The notes: generated by a model not told the origin, from the letters alone. A stretch of DNA of 64,000 nucleotides from Clostridia bacterium (GCA_017504165.1 JAFVRR010000001.1:17079-81078), one strand, 5' to 3'. Counted from the first letter of the stretch, positions 19,552 to 28,200 are shown. Numbers and translations are program-made.

Positions 19552-20514
19552 TTACTCCTTTATACCACCCATTGATAAGTTGCCCATAAGTTTATCTCTA
19601 AACGCAATGAACAACGCCAAAATAGGCATAGCAAACATCATAAGGATTGCAGTTTTTCTAGGCTCAAGGTTAACGGCTGCGCCCGTCATTCTTTCAGTAA
19701 CGTAATAAATACCGTACGCCAAAGTAGGTTTTGTTGGTAAGTAAAGCATTGGCGTATTGTAATCATTCCAGAAATATATAAATCTTAAAAGGAAGATCGT
19801 ATAGAAAATGTTAAGCGCAAGTGGCATATTGATTTGAAACATAGTTCTAAATTGCGACGCGCCGTCAATTTCCGCAGCCTCACTATAGGTATCTGAAAGC
19901 CCGTAGAAGAAAGCGTAGAATACTAAGAAATACATATTAGTAAAGGTAAGATTGGTAATCCAAAATCCCCAAATTTCATTATATATGCCAAGCGCGCGGT
20001 TTAACTCAATAGAAGTTGGTTGAGTACCGACGATAGGCGTTGCCATAACGAATAATACTATAGCGTAGAAAAAGCTTGCGCCCTTTCCTCTATATTTAGC
20101 GCACAAATAACCCATAAGCATAGGACCGAACGCGCTAGCAATACCGCTACCAATTGCGTATAGTAAAGTGTTAACCAAGCAGTCCCAAATATCGTTTTTA
20201 ACTATTATAGTTACCATTCTCTTATTGAAAATACCAACTATGTATGAAACGTTTTGTTGGAATTCCATGTATTTAAGCGAGAATATATAGTTACCAAAAA
20301 TATTACCAGGGTTGTGCGGGTCGTTTTGCCATAATTCCCAATTAGGAAGACCTATAACGTTTTTATTCGGAGCGCCGAAGTCCATAACTTGCTTAAAGGA
20401 AGTTAAAAGACCGAATGCAAGCGGAATAAAAAGGGAAAGTGAGTAAACTAGCAATATAATAAGCATTATAATCCCAAACGGATTAAGGCTTCTTTTTAAA
20501 ACTTTTTTATCCAT
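19552..20514 (-). CDS. ABC sugar permease, MalG/UgpE type
   Basis: A 320-residue inner-membrane permease of the CUT1 (carbohydrate uptake) class. It has six predicted membrane segments, starting with IMLIILLVYSLSLFIPLAFGLL, and the conserved cytoplasmic EAA loop EAAEIDGASQFRTMFQINMP that docks the ATPase. It ends with the usual LSMGGIKE-like tail of MalG/UgpE homologues. The gene lies 13 bases downstream of the partner permease. A long extra-membrane insert between TM1 and TM2 (about 45-105) is bigger than usual. No ATPase gene is present in the operon, so a shared MsmK-like ATPase elsewhere in the genome is expected, as is common in Firmicutes. Confidence 0.93.
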   Translation of the reverse strand: MDKKVLKRSLNPFGIIMLIILLVYSLSLFIPLAFGLLTSFKQVMDFGAPNKNVIGLPNWELWQNDPHNPGNIFGNYIFSLKYMEFQQNVSYIVGIFNKRMVTIIVKNDIWDCLVNTLLYAIGSGIASAFGPMLMGYLCAKYRGKGASFFYAIVLFVMATPIVGTQPTSIELNRALGIYNEIWGFWITNLTFTNMYFLVFYAFFYGLSDTYSEAAEIDGASQFRTMFQINMPLALNIFYTIFLLRFIYFWNDYNTPMLYLPTKPTLAYGIYYVTERMTGAAVNLEPRKTAILMMFAMPILALFIAFRDKLMGNLSMGGIKE

Positions 20515-20527
20515 TTATCTTTCCTCC

Positions 20528-21502
20528 TTAGTCAGCGCTTGGCCCAAATCTTTCAAGTAAATTTCTAATAAGGAAGGTAAGTGGAACCATTACCACGCTT
20601 ATCATAAGACCGAATGCGGTAAGTTCAGCGTAACTGAGTACGCCCGTATTCAATACTTCATTCCAAGGTCTATTAGGAACTTTGCCCGAACTTAAAGTGT
20701 CACGATATAGCATATAACCTACCGTAATAACGTCACCAGGCGCGCCCGAACCGTAGAATGTATAAAGTGACATTTGGTCGGTAAACATTGCCGCAAGTTG
20801 CGCTACGATAAAGGTTACTACCGTAGGGTAAATCATCGGCATAGTTATAAACACCATTTCTTGAACGACGTTAACGCCGTCTATTTGCGCCGATTCTACA
20901 ATCGATTCGTTAATACCACCCATAGCGCTAGTATACATTAATATTTCACTAGCAAAGCCAAGCCACAAAACGTATACCAAAATCGTGCCGTAAGTAGTTT
21001 TTGGGTTTGACAACAAGCCGAGTTGTTGATTGAATACTACTTTATACACGTCGTTTGCAACGTATCTAAAAAGCAATACCATTATAAGACCTGATATTAT
21101 ACTTGGCATAAAGAGAACTACTCTAAAAAAGCCTGAGAATAAAAGTTTTTTGTATACGTAGTAACTAAATATCATTGATACGAAAGTACCGATACAAATC
21201 TTTAATAAACCAAGTCTTATAGAGTTAGTTATCATCATCCAGTTATCGCCAGTTCTTAGCATTGTAATAACCTTTGCAAAGTTATCTAAGCCCGCAAACT
21301 TAATATCCCAACCTACTTCGCCAACTTTATAAGTATAAATTCTAAAAGCGTTAATAAAAGATTGCATAACTACGTACACGTAGAAAAGCGCGAACAAAGC
21401 AAATGGAATTGCCGTGGCGCACCAAAAGAATATTCTTCTTTTAGTGGAACGCGACATAGGCACTTTTACCTTTTCATTTGTAATTACGTTTTCATTTTCC
21501 AT
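20528..21502 (-). CDS. ABC sugar permease, MalF/UgpA type
   Basis: A 324-residue membrane component of the same CUT1 importer. There are six membrane spans and an EAA loop (ESAQIDGVNVVQEMVFITMP) before the last two spans. The N-terminal cytoplasmic tail (KVPMSRSTKRRIFF) is basic, as expected by the positive-inside rule. It pairs with the downstream permease, and its upstream neighbour is the solute-binding lipoprotein. A hairpin with a short T-run (21576-21601) lies between binding-protein and permease genes and may lower permease expression relative to the binding protein. Substrate is unknown; it is probably an oligosaccharide, given the exported partners. Confidence 0.93.
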   Translation of the reverse strand: MENENVITNEKVKVPMSRSTKRRIFFWCATAIPFALFALFYVYVVMQSFINAFRIYTYKVGEVGWDIKFAGLDNFAKVITMLRTGDNWMMITNSIRLGLLKICIGTFVSMIFSYYVYKKLLFSGFFRVVLFMPSIISGLIMVLLFRYVANDVYKVVFNQQLGLLSNPKTTYGTILVYVLWLGFASEILMYTSAMGGINESIVESAQIDGVNVVQEMVFITMPMIYPTVVTFIVAQLAAMFTDQMSLYTFYGSGAPGDVITVGYMLYRDTLSSGKVPNRPWNEVLNTGVLSYAELTAFGLMISVVMVPLTFLIRNLLERFGPSAD

Positions 21503-21575
21503 AATTTTAAGTCCTTGTCATGTAATTATTTCTAGCAAGTTTTACCTTTAGGTAAAACGATGTTTAATGGGATCA

Positions 21576-21601
21576 AAATACCCCTTATAGTAGGGGTATT
21601 T
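21576..21601 (-). terminator. Intra-operon hairpin, partial terminator or processing site
   Basis: A 9-bp inverted repeat AAATACCCC / GGGGTATTT with an 8-base loop. Read on the minus strand it is followed by only four T before GATCCC. A second hairpin (GTTTTACC / GGTAAAAC, 21539-21558) follows. The position between binding-protein and permease genes is where many sugar operons carry attenuating or RNA-stabilising hairpins. Confidence 0.6.
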
Positions 21602-21612
21602 GTCTATAAAGT

Positions 21613-23430
21613 TTATGATTTGCCCGATGGGATTGCGTTAATAGAATCGCCTGCTACGCCCGATACTATTGGATTAGTACCGCCGTAAATACCAGACCAA
21701 CCTTCTTTAGAAACCGCTTGACCACAGAAAATCTTATGACAAGTAAGGCTTGGGTCTGCCTTTTTAGCGGCAAAGTAAGATTCATAGTTTTGGTAAATGA
21801 AGTAACCGTTGTCGTACGCGCCGTCGAATACGCCAGGGTTGTTGTTGTAAGTAGCGCTCTTAGCGTAAGCGTAACTTATATCTACAGTTTCGTAGAATTT
21901 TAAAAGTTCTTTACCGAAGAAGTCCATATTCTTATAGTCTTCAGCGCTTACTTCGTAATCCATTGCTTTGAATAAATAAGCCTCGGAAGTGTATTTAGAA
22001 AGTTCGTAGTCAGAGCATAAGTATTGAACAAACTCTTTACAAGCCCTTTCCATTTCAGGATTATTTTCCGTTCTATGCTTGTTAATGAAAATCATTTCCT
22101 TCCAAGTTTCCATTGCGGCTTGTCTTCTACCTTCGCCTTCTTCAACGCTTTCGCTGTAATTTATCGGTAAAGCCATAACTGAAAGTCGTTTAGTTAAAAC
22201 GTTTTCATCATTATTCGCTTGGTTTTCATACATATCCATAAAGCCTGAAAGTTCAGATTCGCAGTACCAGAAAGAGTTTTCAATAAGCATGCCAATTTTT
22301 TCAATTTTACCAGTACCGTTGAAAATGAAGTTTTGCATAGCGTGTTTTTGTGATACAGAGTTGTCGTAAGAGTCGATGTGGAACCAACCTTTAATCATTG
22401 CAAGTTCCATAAACGCTTCAGCGTAGTATTTTTCAACAGCCCAAGAATAGTAGTAACCAGATTCTTCAGTTAAGTTAATAACTTTAGTTTTTGGTTTTTT
22501 GATGTTTTTCGCTTCGTCGCCAGCGTGTGGGAATAAAGGTTCGTCGTAAAAACCAGTAACGATTTCGTATTCGCCACCGTCAAATTCGTACATTGTACGC
22601 AATCTGTCGTAACCCATAAGGTTAGCCATTAAAGCGTCTAAGATGAAGTTATGATAAGAAAGGAATTGACCCGTGCAGTATAATGGGTTAATGCTCTTTT
22701 CAGATAACATATATTCGCAAACTGCGATAAATTCGTACATAGAAGATGGTAAACCGTCGTCAGAAGTACCAGATTCGCCGTCAGGACCGCAACTTCTTAT
22801 ATCTAAATCAACGGAATCTTCTTCAACGAAGTAGTAAGTTTCGCCTAAAGTTTCGCATTCATATTCTTCACAATCACCACTATCTATCGCGTCTTGATTA
22901 GCAAAGTATAAACCGTATTTTTCCCAGTTATCAATATCGTAAGTTAAGCAAGCAAAGTAAGAGTTTGCAGGTACTGCGTAATACTTACCGTCCGCACCTT
23001 GATATCTACCCGTATAGTCGCCAAGTTTTTCTTCAATAGAAATAGGAGTTCCGTTACGAGTATCAGATTTAGCGGTTACCACGTCGCTAATTTCGAGTAC
23101 GTTGCCTTCGTTGACGATAGATTTAACGTTAGACACGTAAGGTTGAACGTAAATGTGAGTACCTGAAGACGCTGCGTTTACAGTATTAACTACACCTACT
23201 GCAGTTGGTAAAATTTTAACGCCCGTTTTACCAGGAGCGTAAGATTCATTCTTTTTAAGTTCAGAGAATCTTGTAGCAGCCCTTTCAAGCCATTCAGTAC
23301 CTAAACCACCGTCGTCAATGTCAACTAAGATTAAAGTAGTGTCACTATAATCGCCACTATTGTCTCCACACGCAACCACGCCGAAAGCCATAACGATTGC
23401 AAGCATTATTGTCAAAAGTTTCTTAATCAT
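21613..23430 (-). CDS. Extracellular solute-binding lipoprotein of sugar ABC importer
   Basis: A 605-residue lipoprotein with lipobox VVAC (Cys21) and an acidic mature N-terminus. The overall pattern fits a family-1-type solute-binding protein: an early strand ILVDIDDGGLGTEWLERAATRF, later YYAVPANSYFACLTYDIDNWEKYGL in the hinge region, and QHAMQNFIFNGTGKIEKIGMLIENSFWY where such proteins keep their ligand-contacting segment. It is longer than the usual 420-450 residues, as in Lachnospiraceae-type oligosaccharide-binding proteins. It is the first gene of the operon, with a consensus promoter about 300 bases upstream. It delivers an unknown glycan fragment to the two permeases downstream. Confidence 0.9.
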   Translation of the reverse strand: MIKKLLTIMLAIVMAFGVVACGDNSGDYSDTTLILVDIDDGGLGTEWLERAATRFSELKKNESYAPGKTGVKILPTAVGVVNTVNAASSGTHIYVQPYVSNVKSIVNEGNVLEISDVVTAKSDTRNGTPISIEEKLGDYTGRYQGADGKYYAVPANSYFACLTYDIDNWEKYGLYFANQDAIDSGDCEEYECETLGETYYFVEEDSVDLDIRSCGPDGESGTSDDGLPSSMYEFIAVCEYMLSEKSINPLYCTGQFLSYHNFILDALMANLMGYDRLRTMYEFDGGEYEIVTGFYDEPLFPHAGDEAKNIKKPKTKVINLTEESGYYYSWAVEKYYAEAFMELAMIKGWFHIDSYDNSVSQKHAMQNFIFNGTGKIEKIGMLIENSFWYCESELSGFMDMYENQANNDENVLTKRLSVMALPINYSESVEEGEGRRQAAMETWKEMIFINKHRTENNPEMERACKEFVQYLCSDYELSKYTSEAYLFKAMDYEVSAEDYKNMDFFGKELLKFYETVDISYAYAKSATYNNNPGVFDGAYDNGYFIYQNYESYFAAKKADPSLTCHKIFCGQAVSKEGWSGIYGGTNPIVSGVAGDSINAIPSGKS

Positions 23431-23727
23431 ATTCTCTCCTTTTTAGCCTAAACGAGTTAGACCGAAATTTAAAATATTTTTCATTTATTATTAAGCCAAG
23501 TAGGCTCTTTACCATTTTTAAAGCAATAAAGACTGCCAGTTTTGAAAATTTCAAAACTAAAGCCCGCGGGCTTTATCAATTTAGTTAAATTGAGGCGTGT
23601 TTTTAAAGTTTTTAGTCGCAATTTTAAAGTTTTACTAAAAGTTGTGGTTTTTAGCCCCCTAAAACCACTAAATTTTGTGTTTTATAAAGCGGTGAAAAAA
23701 TAAAAAAATTTAAGTCTTACCGATTAT
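23431..23727 (-). other. Long structured 5' leader of the surface/ABC operon
   Basis: About 300 nt of untranslated RNA lie between the predicted start of transcription (about 23727) and the binding-protein ATG. Several inverted repeats are visible: AGTTTTGAAA / TTTCAAAACT (23539-23559), AAAGCCC GC GGGCTTT (about 23560-23575), a GTGGTTTT / AAAACCAC stem around a C-rich loop (about 23643-23668), and AGCC-AAGTA-GGCT (about 23494-23506). I do not recognise a known riboswitch. The ribosome site AGGAGA lies just before the ATG. The leader may hold attenuation or an operator. Confidence 0.5.
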
Positions 23728-23733
23728 AAAAAG

Positions 23734-23762
23734 ATTATACACCAAAACGCAAAAAAAGTCAA
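23734..23762 (-). promoter_or_regulatory. Sigma-A promoter of the surface/ABC operon
   Basis: On the minus strand, TTGACT (23757-23762) and TATAAT (23734-23739) are separated by exactly 17 bases. It faces the solute-binding protein gene, with no other gene between. Confidence 0.8.
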
Positions 23763-24045
23763 TACCTAAAATCGATAAAATGTATTTTTCTAAAATAGCG
23801 GTTTTTCACATATTATATTTTTATAAAAACGCCATAATTTGCGATTTTATCGCATTTTTTAATTTGCCATAAAACGACATACCCCCTTAAGATAAAGTCG
23901 TTTTTGGCGTTTTGACTCTCTTTTTTATATGTTAAAAACAGTTTTTGATACCCTCTTCCCATACGGTAAAAAACAGGTTAAAAAATTTGCCCTTTTTATT
24001 ATTTTTTTCAACTTGTAAATTTTTATTTAAAAGGCCTTTAAAAGA
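23763..24045. other. AT-rich intergenic stretch, no gene seen
   Basis: Between the operon promoter and the prs terminator the sequence is very AT-rich with many A and T runs. A small TGCGAT / ATCGCA hairpin followed by T's (about 23848-23866) looks like a plus-strand terminator without an obvious gene. Open frames here overlap the prs end and have no ribosome sites, so I treat the stretch as non-coding. Confidence 0.5.
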
Positions 24046-24083
24046 CAAAAAAAATCCCGAACGGAATAACCCGTTCGGGAAGG
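24046..24083 (-). terminator. Terminator of prs
   Basis: A GC-rich stem TCCCGAACGG (24055-24064) / CCGTTCGGGA (24071-24080), followed on the minus strand by a run of eight T. It stands directly after the prs stop codon. Confidence 0.92.
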
Positions 24084-24088
24084 TAAAA

Positions 24089-25042
24089 TTAATCTTTATC
24101 GTAAATGTCGGACATCTTTCTATCAAGATATACGTTTTCGATAGCAAGAGCAAAGATTTTAGCGGCAGAGATAACTTCAATTTTATCAAGTTTCTTTTCT
24201 TTTGGAAGATCTAATGTATCAAGAACTACAAGTTTAGTGATGTGAGAGTTTTTAATACGTTCAATAGCAGGACCGCTAAATACTGCGTGAGTACAGCAAG
24301 CGTAAATTTCTTTAGCGCCGTTGTTATATAACGCTTCCGCGCCTTGAACTATTGTACCTGCAGTATCAATCATATCGTCAACCATAAGGCATTTTTTACC
24401 TTTAATATCGCCGATGATGTTCATAACTTCAAGTTGATTTGCTTTTGGACGGCGTTTATCGATAATAGCCATTGACGCGCCAATTTTAGAGGCAACGTTA
24501 CGCGCCCTTGTAACAGAGCCAACGTCTGGAGAAACGACTACGAAATCTTCGTCGATTTTATCACTGAAGTATTTGTATAAAAGTGGACCGCCGATAAGAT
24601 GGTCAACAGGAATATCGAAAAAGCCTTGAATTTGAAGGGCGTGTAAGTCCATTGTAAGAACCCTATCCGCACCTGCAGTTTGAATAAGGTCGGCAACGAG
24701 TCTTGCAGTAATTGGGTCACGTGGTCTTGCCTTTCTATCTTGTCTTGCATAACCAAAGTATGGAATAACTGCCGTAATTCTACCAGCAGATGCTCTTTTA
24801 AGAGCGTCAATCATAACTAAAAGTTCCATAAGGTTTTCGTTTACAGGCGTGCCCGTAGATTGAATAACGAAAACGTCTCTTCCTCTGACTGTTTCGCCGA
24901 TGTGAACGCTTATTTCACCATCGCTAAAAGTACCTACTTCCGCATCGCCTAAAGTCATATTAAGTTCTTTTGCAATTGCTTCAGCAAGTTTTTTGTTAGA
25001 ATTACCTGCAAAAATTTTTATCTCTGTGCCGTGTGCTATCAT
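24089..25042 (-). CDS. prs: Ribose-phosphate pyrophosphokinase
   Basis: A 317-residue cytoplasmic enzyme making PRPP from ribose 5-phosphate and ATP for nucleotide, His and Trp synthesis. Signature stretches are present in order: an N-terminal [20 protein letters not shown], the [24 protein letters not shown] region, the ATP flexible loop [14 protein letters not shown], the Mg/ATP segment [20 protein letters not shown], the [13 protein letters not shown] strand, and the PRPP loop [11 protein letters not shown]. The length is normal for class I Prs. A GAGGAG ribosome site immediately precedes the ATG, and a -35/-10 pair with 17-base spacing lies about 50 bases upstream. It is a stand-alone transcription unit with its own terminator. 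Confidence 0.98.
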   Translation of the reverse strand: MIAHGTEIKIFAGNSNKKLAEAIAKELNMTLGDAEVGTFSDGEISVHIGETVRGRDVFVIQSTGTPVNENLMELLVMIDALKRASAGRITAVIPYFGYARQDRKARPRDPITARLVADLIQTAGADRVLTMDLHALQIQGFFDIPVDHLIGGPLLYKYFSDKIDEDFVVVSPDVGSVTRARNVASKIGASMAIIDKRRPKANQLEVMNIIGDIKGKKCLMVDDMIDTAGTIVQGAEALYNNGAKEIYACCTHAVFSGPAIERIKNSHITKLVVLDTLDLPKEKKLDKIEVISAAKIFALAIENVYLDRKMSDIYDKD

Positions 25043-25092
25043 AGCTCCTCCGAATTGTGTAGTTTTTTGACGTTGCCGTCATCTATATATTT

Positions 25093-25121
25093 ATTTTATA
25101 AAATCATTTTAATTAAGTCAA
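25093..25121 (-). promoter_or_regulatory. Sigma-A promoter of prs
   Basis: Minus strand TTGACT (25116-25121), a 17-base spacer, then TAAAAT (25093-25098). It lies between the tadA stop and the prs start. Confidence 0.75.
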
Positions 25122-25133
25122 GGGAAAATAGAG

Positions 25134-25595
25134 TTATTTTTCATTTCTTTTATTTTTGAAGAATTTTTTTAAAACATTGGAACATTTTTCCTCTAAAACA
25201 CCGCCTTCTACCTCTACTTGATGATTAAGCCCCGTAGAAAAAAGTATATGGAAATTAGAAAGTACCGCCCCGCTCTTTCTCTCGTACGCGCCGAAGTACA
25301 CCTTTTTAATTCTAGAATTACATATAGCCCCCGCGCACATTGGGCAAGGCTCTAACGTAACGTACATTTCGGCGTTTTCTAACCGCCAATCGCCAAACTT
25401 TTTGCACGCCTTATTAATCACAACCATTTCCGCGTGCGCTATGGCATTCTTACTTTTGTTTCTCTTATTTCTACCCTTAGCAACGACTTTTCCATCTACT
25501 ACGATTACCGCGCCAATAGGAACTTCGCCGTCGTTATAAGATTTTTCCGCCTCTTTTAAAGCGATTTTCATAAATTTTTCTTTATAATCTATCAT
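25134..25595 (-). CDS. tadA: tRNA adenosine(34) deaminase
   Basis: A 153-residue zinc deaminase that converts A34 to inosine in tRNA-Arg(ACG). The zinc site is complete: HAE (His54, catalytic Glu56) and PCPMCAGA (Cys84, Cys87). The family landmarks VPIGAVIV near residue 25-32 and the C-terminal Lys-rich tail are present, and the length is typical. The start overlaps the rlmH stop by four bases (ATGA), which indicates translational coupling. It ends close to the prs promoter without a convincing terminator. Confidence 0.95.
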   Translation of the reverse strand: MIDYKEKFMKIALKEAEKSYNDGEVPIGAVIVVDGKVVAKGRNKRNKSKNAIAHAEMVVINKACKKFGDWRLENAEMYVTLEPCPMCAGAICNSRIKKVYFGAYERKSGAVLSNFHILFSTGLNHQVEVEGGVLEEKCSNVLKKFFKNKRNEK

Positions 25596-26065
25596 TTATG
25601 GTACTTCCCGTCGTTAATAATTGAAAATGCGCGGTAAATTTGCTCTACAAGTAATACCCTGCACAAAGTGTGCGGAAAAGTCATATCGGAAATAGAAAGT
25701 TTTAAGTTTGCTAGTTTTTTAACGCTTTCGTCAATTCCGTAAGAACCGCCTATAATAAAGGTTATTTCGCTATTTGAGTTTTTAATTTTATCTAAAGTGT
25801 TAGCAAGGTCAACTGAAGATAATTTTTTACCTTCAATGCACATTGCTACGATATAACCCGACAACTCTTTTTTAATATTAGCGCCTTCTCTACGCAAAAT
25901 TTCCGCCTTTTCACTATCGTTAGGCTCTATAACGAAGTTTTCTTCCTTTACTTCTACTATGGAAAAATTGACGTATCTAGAAAGGCGTTTAGCGTACTCG
26001 TTTATAGCGTCTATAAAATATTTTTCTTTAATTTTGCCAACGGCAACTATTTTAACTTTTAACAT
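25592..26065 (-). CDS. rlmH: 23S rRNA pseudouridine(1915) N3-methyltransferase
   Basis: A 157-residue SPOUT methyltransferase that methylates pseudouridine 1915 in helix 69 of 23S rRNA using SAM. The start is at MLKVKIVAVGKIKEKYF (ATG 26063-26065), because this matches the family N-terminus and length; an upstream in-frame extension would run into the CPBP gene. The SAM-binding knot FIIGGSYGIDESVKK and the invariant C-terminal YHK are both present, as is TFPHTLCRVLLVEQIYRAF. It is packed between the CPBP gene (1 base) and tadA (4-base overlap). Confidence 0.96.
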   Translation of the reverse strand: MLKVKIVAVGKIKEKYFIDAINEYAKRLSRYVNFSIVEVKEENFVIEPNDSEKAEILRREGANIKKELSGYIVAMCIEGKKLSSVDLANTLDKIKNSNSEITFIIGGSYGIDESVKKLANLKLSISDMTFPHTLCRVLLVEQIYRAFSIINDGKYHK

Positions 26066-26066
26066 T

Positions 26067-26942
26067 CTAAATAAGCCCCATAATCCACATAAACACGCAA
26101 ACCACAATGCCGATAGGCACGCTTTTTATAAAATCTAACCTGCTTTCAGTTCGCTCGTACTTTTTATCGTTTTTAATAATTAATAAAACGCCAACCACAA
26201 GGGAAATTAAACCTAAAACGGTAAGGACAATTTTAATAATTCCGTCTGGATAAAAACCAAAATAATAATAGTTTAAAACTATAAATAAATTGTTTATAAA
26301 ATGGGAAATAAAAGTAAGCGTCCAATCCCCGCCGTTAAGGACGATAAAGGCGTATAAAACGCCCACTATAAACTGGTATACAGTCTGCAACGGCGACATA
26401 TGAAAAAGTGAGAATATCGCGCCAGATACCAATATTGCAAAGATTTTACCACCGTTTTTAAGTCCTTTTAGAAGTATTCCCCTAAAGGCAATTTCTTCAA
26501 AAAAAGCAGGTGTTAAACACACGAAAATTACAACTAAACTAACGTTTAAAATCGACTTTTCTGGAAGTACAATTTCGCTTAAAGTAAAGCCTAAATTTTG
26601 TAAAAAAGTTACGAAAATATTGTTCAGTTCAGACAGCCCAAACATCATTCCAAACGTTATAAATAACGCGCCTAAAATGGTAATTTTATCGCTCTTTTTA
26701 GGAATTAATAAGGGGATAATATTCTCCCTTTTTCTAACGGATAATAACCCTATTAATCCAACCACCGAAAGGGGCGCGCATAGATAAGAAAAGATTTTAG
26801 CGACAATTGATTCACTGTCAAAATTTCTAAAAATAGCGCCGTAAATAAGGGAAAAAATTAGCATTAAAAGCACTAAAATATCAAACGCTAATGAAGAATC
26901 TTTAATTGTTAGTTTTAAATTTGCGTCGTTTTTGTTTTTCAT
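26067..26942 (-). CDS. CPBP family intramembrane metalloprotease
   Basis: A 291-residue polytopic membrane protein with about eight hydrophobic segments. The CPBP/Abi signature is seen as FFEEIAFRGILLKGL (motif 1, EExxxR, near residue 150) and FSLFHMS (motif 2, FxxxH). These glutamates and the His are the likely metal-binding residues of this family, relatives of Rce1/CAAX proteases. Substrates are unknown; some members protect against bacteriocins. It is the first gene of a tight unit with rlmH and tadA, with no clear functional link. It begins about 80 bases after the ylmC-like gene and is separated from it by a terminator. Confidence 0.9.
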   Translation of the reverse strand: MKNKNDANLKLTIKDSSLAFDILVLLMLIFSLIYGAIFRNFDSESIVAKIFSYLCAPLSVVGLIGLLSVRKRENIIPLLIPKKSDKITILGALFITFGMMFGLSELNNIFVTFLQNLGFTLSEIVLPEKSILNVSLVVIFVCLTPAFFEEIAFRGILLKGLKNGGKIFAILVSGAIFSLFHMSPLQTVYQFIVGVLYAFIVLNGGDWTLTFISHFINNLFIVLNYYYFGFYPDGIIKIVLTVLGLISLVVGVLLIIKNDKKYERTESRLDFIKSVPIGIVVCVFMWIMGLI

Positions 26943-26990
26943 AAAACAATTTTACAACATTATTGAGTTTTTTTCAAGTCTTTTATAAAT

Positions 26991-27021
26991 AAAAAGCCGT
27001 AGCGCTATGCTACGGCTTTTT
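26991..27021. terminator. Terminator between ylmC-like and CPBP genes
   Basis: A perfect 13-bp stem AAAAAGCCGTAGC / GCTACGGCTTTTT with loop GCTAT. It abuts the stop of the 92-residue gene and ends that minus-strand transcript; the A/T flanks make it potentially bidirectional. Confidence 0.92.
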
Positions 27022-27022
27022 A

Positions 27023-27301
27023 TTATTCATCTTCCTCGCACGGTTTAATTTCAAAACAGTCGTCGTTTTTCATACTGTTAGGGCTTTTATACAAAATAGT
27101 ATCGTCGCCAATTTTTACGATGCAGTCAAAATCAATCTCCTCGCTTTCGCAAGATAAAAACCCTTTTTTGCCAGGTACGATAATTTTTAAAATTCTACCC
27201 GAACTGCTATCAATTACAAGGTCGGTTATTTTGCCTGCGTTTTTGCCCGTTTTTACGTTAACAACTTCTTTCTTTTTTAATTCACTATAATTTATATTCA
27301 T
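27023..27301 (-). CDS. YlmC/YmxH family PRC-barrel sporulation-associated protein
   Basis: A 92-residue protein made of a single PRC-barrel-like domain. The opening MNINYSELKKKEVVNVKTGKNAG and the GRILKIIVPG strand are typical of the YlmC/YmxH family of endospore formers. Its biochemical role is not known; in Firmicutes it is often found near cell-division or sporulation genes. Here it is monocistronic, flanked by a terminator downstream and the HpcH aldolase gene upstream. The acidic C-terminus (KPCEEDE) is extra. With sigG in the same window it supports a sporulating host. Confidence 0.88.
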   Translation of the reverse strand: MNINYSELKKKEVVNVKTGKNAGKITDLVIDSSSGRILKIIVPGKKGFLSCESEEIDFDCIVKIGDDTILYKSPNSMKNDDCFEIKPCEEDE

Positions 27302-27373
27302 AAAATCACCACTTTATTTTACGCAATAAATTATAATATTATGACTAAAAACCGCGCTATAACCCAATTTTTA

Positions 27374-28141
27374 TTACTTTTTAAAGTTATCTACTATGTT
27401 TTTATAGTAACTAGAAAGCGCAACTACGTCCGCGCCGATACTGATAAAATTATAGCCAAGTTCAATTAGCATATCTTTATTTTGAAGTGAGCCAACCGTA
27501 CCTGCAAACTTGCCGTATTCCCTTGCCTTTTTAGCAACTAACGCCCTTGCCTCATTAAGTTCAGGCGCGCTAAAATCACAAGGTTTTCCCACGCCTTGAG
27601 TAAAATCGGCAGGACCGAAGAAAATCATATCAATTCCGTCCATCTTGCAAATTTCATCAATTTCTTTAAGTGGCTCTGGGTCTTCAATTTGAACTACGAC
27701 AAACCTTTCGCGGTTTGCCTCTTTCATATAATCTAAACCATCTACTAAACAGTATTTACCGTCGGCATTGCCACCGTCAAGCGGTCTACGGCCTATTGGG
27801 TGGAATTTGGTAAAATAAACGATTTCTTTCGCCTCTTTAGCGCTCATTAGGTGCGGAACCATAATACCCGTTGAATCGGCCTCAAATGGGTTAATAAGGT
27901 CACTGTAAGAGCCCTTTCTAACTCTAGTTAAAACGTCTACGTCGTAAATTTTTGCAGCGCGTACTATATTTTCTAAATCGTGAATACCGTTAGGTACGTG
28001 CTCAAAGTCCGGCCATATACAGTCAAAACCGCAAAGCGCGGCAATTTCCGCATTTCTTGGGTCGCTCAAATTGAGTTTCGTACATAACGCAACTTCGCCC
28101 TTTCTCAATTTTCTTAATACTCTACTTTCTCTTAAATGCAT
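27374..28141 (-). CDS. HpcH/HpaI family class II (pyruvate-type) aldolase
   Basis: A 255-residue metal-dependent aldolase of the HpcH/HpaI/RhmA group, which reversibly cleaves 2-keto-3-deoxy acids to pyruvate plus an aldehyde. Family features seen are DCIWPDFEHVPN near residue 40, a TRVRKGSY strand, GIMVPHLMSAKEA, the metal-binding Glu in VVVQIEDPEPL, and MIFFGPADFTQGVG. The exact substrate cannot be read from sequence; a keto-deoxy sugar acid or a malonate-semialdehyde-type product is plausible beside the sugar operon upstream. It has its own consensus promoter and is separated from the PfkB gene by a terminator, so it is expressed on its own. Confidence 0.9.
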   Translation of the reverse strand: MHLRESRVLRKLRKGEVALCTKLNLSDPRNAEIAALCGFDCIWPDFEHVPNGIHDLENIVRAAKIYDVDVLTRVRKGSYSDLINPFEADSTGIMVPHLMSAKEAKEIVYFTKFHPIGRRPLDGGNADGKYCLVDGLDYMKEANRERFVVVQIEDPEPLKEIDEICKMDGIDMIFFGPADFTQGVGKPCDFSAPELNEARALVAKKAREYGKFAGTVGSLQNKDMLIELGYNFISIGADVVALSSYYKNIVDNFKK

Positions 28142-28171
28142 AGTAAACTCCTTAATGCTAAAGATATACTT

Positions 28172-28200
28172 ATTATACTACTAACTTTTAATTATCGCAA
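28172..28200 (-). promoter_or_regulatory. Promoter of the HpcH aldolase gene
   Basis: Minus strand TTGCGA (28195-28200), 17-base spacer, TATAAT (28172-28177). An AAGGAG ribosome site and ATG follow within about 30 bases. Confidence 0.7.

Noticed and set aside
23431..23727. Known riboswitch in the operon leader
   Set aside because: I could not match the conserved cores of classes I know; only unassigned hairpins remain.
23932..24214. Two opposite frames of about 85-89 residues at the prs end
   Set aside because: They run through the prs terminator and have no ribosome site.
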